Assembly (NCBI GenBank): GCA_903772945.1
Contig: CAICTM010000290.1
Location: 16,256 to 80,255 of the forward strand
Direction of reading: 5' to 3'
Length of the DNA: 64,000 bases
DNA from: Seminavis robusta
Taxonomy: Eukaryota; Bacillariophyta; Bacillariophyceae; Naviculales; Naviculaceae
Shown: positions 59,285-64,000 of the stretch, piece by piece
How positions within the stretch are numbered: the first letter of the stretch is position 1
Layout: each line of letters starts with the position of its first letter
Made by a program: the position numbers and the translations under genes
Notes under the pieces: generated by a model
Database searches by the model: none
Told to the model about the DNA's origin: nothing
Seen by the model: only the letters and a program-made list of their open reading frames with translations

Positions 59285-62200
59285 AAAATAATCAATAACT
59301 GCTCACTTATTTGGAAATACAAACTTTACATCTCTTAGATCGTTAGGTTAATCAATCCACAATGGTATTGTCGCATGGTAGCATGCGAGGTTATGAGATG
59401 TTACTCATTCTTATTCTTATATGTCTATCCCTTATGGTTGTCAATGGAATGAGCTATCCCTTGATGTAGAGTCCTGAGTTTTCTCTCATTATCTTCATCG
59501 GTAGTCCTTCCCCTTATTATTGCAACTTAGTTCCCTTGGATTCGCTCGCAAGCAATCCCCTTGCCAACATTGTTGTTGTTGATTCGCTCGCAAGCAATCT
59601 CAACCATGGACTCCTACAGGAGTCCACCTTTCATCCTGTCGTTGATCGAAATCGCGATGAGGATCCTATATACGATGGACTCCTATGGGAGTCCACCTTT
59701 CTTAATCCTATTGACGATCGTAATCTCAATGAGGATCCTATTATCTCGATCGCTGCAGGAGCTACTACTACTACTGCTACTGCTATTACTGTCATCTCTG
59801 TCACCAGTAAATCCTTGCCTCATCATCGATCGATCGATGGAGATAACAAGCTCCGAGTTAACAGAGGTCGCGATCGAAAAGTTAACAGATTTCATCGAAA
59901 AATGAGCCCCGACTGTATATGGAAGGCTCGGCTTGTGTGTCATGCCTTGAATCATGCTTCGAGGGTCTTTATTATCGATTCCAATTGGCTGAGTCATGCT
60001 TGGCTTATGTCTTCGAAGCAAACTCCTCACTTTTTCATTAACTCGACGACGACCACATACGTGAAGAACAACAACAACGACAATCATCGCTCGTGTTGTT
60101 GTTCACGTTATTGTTGTTGCTCCGTCCATCGCTCGCGTTTACAAAGAACTGGCATTGGTCGTTTTAACTGGCTTGCAGTTAACTGGCTTGCAGTTGGTCG
60201 TTTGAACTGGCTTGCAGTTGATATTCAAACGACCGATTCGCCGAACGACGCGAAGAACAACAATAAAGCTCATAGATTCCAGCTTCGATTGACTCAATTG
60301 ACTGGCTCCTCCTCTTGTTGCCGATCTTGTTGCTGTTGCCGCTCCTTCTACTGTTGCCACTGTTGCCATTGCCGCTGTTGCCATTGCCATTGTTCTTCTC
60401 TTGTTGATTCTCACTTGATGGACCTTGACGACGCTTCCTCTGCCTCAGCATCCTCATCTTCAACAACAGCAGCGCCAGCATCAGCATCCTTGTTTCGAGG
60501 ACAGCCCCATCGTTCGTGCTGCGATGCGTCGATCTACATGCTTCTTTGGCCATTATAGAATCATAAGCATTCAATTTAACTTGGTGATGGTCAAATATGG
60601 CTGCTGATGCAGCGTCACAAAATATTGAGGTTTCAAAGAATTTATTGCTATATTGTTACCTTCCGGCAGTGTGCAACAATTTCCCTCTGACTCTTGACTG
60701 CAATTGGTCACTAAAGGTTGTCATATCCGGCCATTCTGTTCGCTGTCTTTCTTGCAACGCGGAGGAGATCCCTGTTGTAGTCATGGGGAGCTATCTTTCG
60801 GTGAGAAGAGTGGTAGTATGATCTAGTAATCGCCAGGGAGAGGTGCTACTTGTGTTACCTATTGAGTATTTCATGACGTGCACATTTAGCCTGGTTATGT
60901 ATAGAAGGCCTCACCTGAACTTGTTTCTGCTTCTTGCTGAAGCCCGAGGACGACCTCGGTTGTAGCGGACTTTTGTGGGTTGATCTAGGAAATCCACGGA
61001 CCAACCCAACAAAGAAAGAAGGAGTTGAGAGCATGAGGGAGGAGTGAAGGAAAGATGTTCCAACTTGTAATGCCATTGCAGCCAGATTTTTGTCAAAAAT
61101 AGAAAGGATTCTGTTGTTGGTATGTAGACATGAAGTCATTGCTTGTAGAGAAGAGATGGCCTTTCCCTTTGGGAACAGAGTAAGTCATGGTAGAAAACTG
61201 GAGTCAAACTTACTTTGTAGCATTTTCTTTCCTCCAGTATGACATTCAGCATGGTCGTGGTAGAATCTGAAGTGATCGCTGAGTTTTGCATGTTTTTGGG
61301 TCAAATCCTTGATGGGACAATAAAGCTTGAGGGTTTAGGAGTCTGTTTGGAAGATAAAGATGAATAGAGCAACCCTCCCGGTACTGCTCCCGAAGTGATC
61401 ACAAGCAGGTTTTTGGCATCCAATGACTCCTTCTGAAGTAACCGACATTTGCTTGCTCATCCAAATTCTCCCAATCAGTAGTGCTGATGTATTCAATGCT
61501 CAGAACTCAAGCGATACCTCCTAGGTTATTTGGTTCGGAAAGCTTTCTGATAGAATTTGGGCCAACATCACTGAAAGTATAGGTGCAAGAATAGGAAAAT
61601 ACACTATCAACAATAGAACTGAAAACATATGGGCAAAAAGAAGTGACTTGTGCAAATGATTCATTAGAAGATTGAATGCGTTGTTGGAGATCCAGCATGT
61701 GGTGCAGTGAGACTGTGTGTCTTCTGTTCTCCCTGCATTGATCGCTAGCTTCGAAGCTGTTTTCTAAAGCAAGATCACTGGAGAGCTTGAATGATTGTGC
61801 CCCAGCGACTGAGTTCCCATTGACTCCAAGGAGGCCCATCAGTTTGTATCTCGACAGGGTTCGTTTGGCCCGACATTTGCGAGGAAGCCTGGTTGGAGTT
61901 GGGGGGTTGAGAAGAGAAGAAATAGGTGTCCTTAAGAAGCTTAATTTATGCTTTAAGAAAAGACATCGGTGTACACAGGTCCGAAGAATCAATTTTGGAA
62001 TTGAACAGTATGAGTCTGGGTCTGGATTCGGATCAAAATGTTTTGGCCGATTGAAGTGTGGAAGAACAAGTTTGGTGATGCAAGAGAGCCACTGAAGATT
62101 GGTATAACCTTTGAACTTAGAAGCAAGTTGTAAAAAAAAAGAAAGATAGAACCAAAAATCATACCCAACATTGGTACTGGCGTGGATAAACTCATCAGTG

Positions 62201-62289
62201 GCTAGAAACGGGACATCAGCAGCGGACATAGGTAATCTCATGGTGGAAAGAAGCAAGGTTGGCCACAGTGCAGTGATTGGACGCCGCAT
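59285..62289. other. Retroelement-derived or non-coding region with short repeats
   Basis: No gene recognised. Direct repeats include GATTCGCTCGCAAGCAATC (near 59,538 and 59,581), GGACTCCTA...GGAGTCCACCTTTC (59,610 and 59,680) and AACTGGCTTGCAGTT three times (60,166-60,218). CAA/CAG-like low complexity on the minus strand (60,300-60,410) gives long but meaningless open frames on both strands. A 260-codon minus frame (62,289-61,507) has no recognised domain. Confidence 0.45.
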
Positions 62290-63909
62290 GACTACACCGA
62301 AGCTGTAGCAGCTGGTGTTGGAGTAGCATTGCCACCATAAGAGGGTGCCTTGTAAGAAAACTTGCGGAACCCACGACGTTCACTGGTGAAATGAGAAATG
62401 GTGCCTTTGGAGAAACTTCAACAGTTGCGACAGTATCTAGCAACCACCTTCCCATCAACATAAATGGTGTGTTGGGTATCATCGTGAATGTTCTCTCTTG
62501 GAGGCATGTAAGCAAGCTTTTCTTTGATAAGAGTTGTGGTTTTGGAGTTGGTTTCAGCGCTCAGACCGTTGTCCTTGGAGGCACCTCGCTTTAGGAATGC
62601 TGGACCTCGCTCTAATGATAGAATCAGTAGTCCACATGCAAGCAGGCGCCTCACGAGGACGGGTACCGCAACTGGCTGACCCACTGTCTCGATCTCCCTG
62701 GGTGAGACTCCAACTTTTGCCTCAACTGCTTGTTCAATTGCTGCCTGGATGATAGAGGCTTATGGGCGCCTGGGAGCAATCTGGCCCTTAGGATCCCAAG
62801 ATGTTGGGCAGGTTCATATGTTTTCTGGTTGTTGAGGACCCGATAGAGGGTATCCAAGTAATTCAAAGTGTCGTGTGCTTCTAATTGTTTGTTACCATAG
62901 TTGTTATCAAATCCGTTGATGTCGCACTTGACAACAAGCTCATGTACTTTTGATCGAAAGTATGGACATCCACATCCAAGAAGACCTGTTAGGGATGTGC
63001 TGGTTATTTCAGTCATGGGATCACTGTACATTAAGTTCAATCGAATCTCTTTGATGAGCTTGTTTGCATCAAGCAGAGACCATATGCATGGATCATCATT
63101 TTTTCCCGCCAGGGAACCTTGGTGTATGCTCCCAATGTTGAGAAGGCCTTAGGCTTTGAGGGTTTCAATCTTATTGAGAGAAGGTCTTTATATCTTCTGA
63201 AGAAGAGCAAGAGAAGCTGGGGCCCATTATGCTTGGCTCGTGGGACATATGATTTCAATTCCTTCTGGAGTGCATCAGTGCACGAGTTCAAGACAGACGC
63301 TGGCAGGGAACCAGTAGTTGGCGGAAGGTTTGGTTAAGAATCATATCTGGCACAGGGATGTCTGCTGTATGATTCCCATTGGCATTGATGAGTCTGACTC
63401 CATTTACTGTGAGGTCCTGATGCATTTTTCCATCATAGACTCTGAGACCTGACCAGGAGCAGTGAACATGTTGATTTTATTAATAGTGTTAGTATTAAGG
63501 TCTCCAACAACAAGCCGAAAGACCCCTTCCATTCCATGCTCTGTCATCATACTCTCAAAGGCGATAAGAGGGGCTAGCACATGAGACCCAGGAGCAGTGG
63601 ACTCAGTCAGAGTGGTAAATAGTAGACTGGTGGAAACCTTCAGTCCTTTCTTGCAAGCCAATTCGATAGGCTGGAATGTGGTGTGAAGAGTGTGTCAGTA
63701 TGGTCGTGGTACTATGGGACTGAACCCCTGAGGCATAGGGTGGTTTGAGGTTCCTTTCCTAGTCTATCTGAGCCAGATCCTGTTCAGGCTGCAGTGTGGT
63801 TGGTACCTCCAAGCCGAGTGGGTTCTGTAAGCTTGGTTTTCTCTTTGGTTTTTCCAATGTGCTGGAGGAGCTCCTGGAATTGGCCTGCGGTCAATGGTGC
63901 AGCAGTCAT
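62290..63909 (-). pseudogene. Element D: decayed copia-like gag
   Basis: On the minus strand an ATG at 63,909 opens MTAAPLTAGQFQELLQHIGK. Further blocks follow in shifted frames: MMTEHGMEGVFRLV (about 63,550), ELKSYVPRAKHNGPQLLLLF (about 63,250), KLIKEIRLNLMYSDPMTE (about 63,050) and LNYLDTLYRVLNNQKTYE (about 62,850). The last is a C-terminal part KEKLAYMPPRENIHDDTQHT, then YCRNC, an in-frame TGA, and SFSKGTISHFTSERRG. The Met-Pro-Pro-Arg...His-Asp-Asp and Cys-x2-Cys arrangement resembles the basic, zinc-knuckle-like end of diatom gag proteins as I recall them. Several frameshifts and stops make it non-functional. Confidence 0.5.
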
Positions 63910-64000
63910 GGTTGGAGGAACAGATGGTGGGATGACTGAATCAGATTCAAAGAAAGCTTGTATAATGAAGCCCTTGTGGCTTCCAAGTTTTTTTCATAGA
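63910..64000. other. Right edge of window
   Basis: Probably the leader upstream of the element D gag on the minus strand; too short to judge. Confidence 0.3.

Noticed and set aside
59536-60558. 340-codon plus-strand open frame
   Set aside because: Made of short direct repeats and Cys/His/Asn runs from CAA/TTG-like low complexity; the opposite strand is equally open. No protein family recognised.

Overview
The window looks like nuclear DNA of a diatom, most likely a raphid pennate such as Seminavis or a relative. That placement is an inference. It rests on GT-AG introns of about 70-300 bp, large surface proteins with Pro/Ser/Thr stalks joined to DUF285 (BspA-like) repeats, LRR proteins with one transmembrane helix, and Ty1/copia gag and protease fragments of the diatom CoDi kind. 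No bacterial, organellar, rRNA or tRNA gene was recognised. Two short runs of N (614-627 and 18656-18659) mark assembly gaps, and many single-base frameshifts suggest either decay or imperfect consensus.

Region 1 (1-38,062) is a cluster of six large membrane or surface protein genes from two families: LRR-A (+), modular protein 1 (+), modular protein 2 (+), LRR-B (+), LRR-C (-), modular protein 3 (-). The LRR proteins have an N-terminal cytoplasmic part, one membrane helix and an extracellular LRR domain. In LRR-A and LRR-B the cytoplasmic part is long and full of KxGLR repeats. The modular proteins have an N-terminal hydrophobic segment and four copies of a six-cysteine module that I do not recognise. 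These are followed by a Thr/Pro linker, a roughly 100-residue domain, a Ser/Pro stalk, and DUF285 repeats. They look like cell-surface, extracellular-matrix or adhesion proteins. Having both families in one cluster suggests a surface recognition or adhesion locus; this is inferred.

Region 2 (38,063-45,480) is gene-poor. It holds two AT-rich minisatellites, a possible small minus-strand gene (39.3-39.7 kb), and an unknown multi-exon gene (41.9-45.0 kb). The lysine-rich tail of that gene is built from tiny phase-0 exons, one of which arose by a local exon/intron duplication.

Region 3 (45,480-64,000) is a retroelement graveyard: a threefold tandem array fused to a retroelement fragment; a truncated minus-strand element with LTR, gag and protease (element A); a plus-strand copia-like gag/protease relic (element C) split by a young gag-only element (element B) with two 571-bp LTRs; and a decayed minus-strand gag relic (element D).
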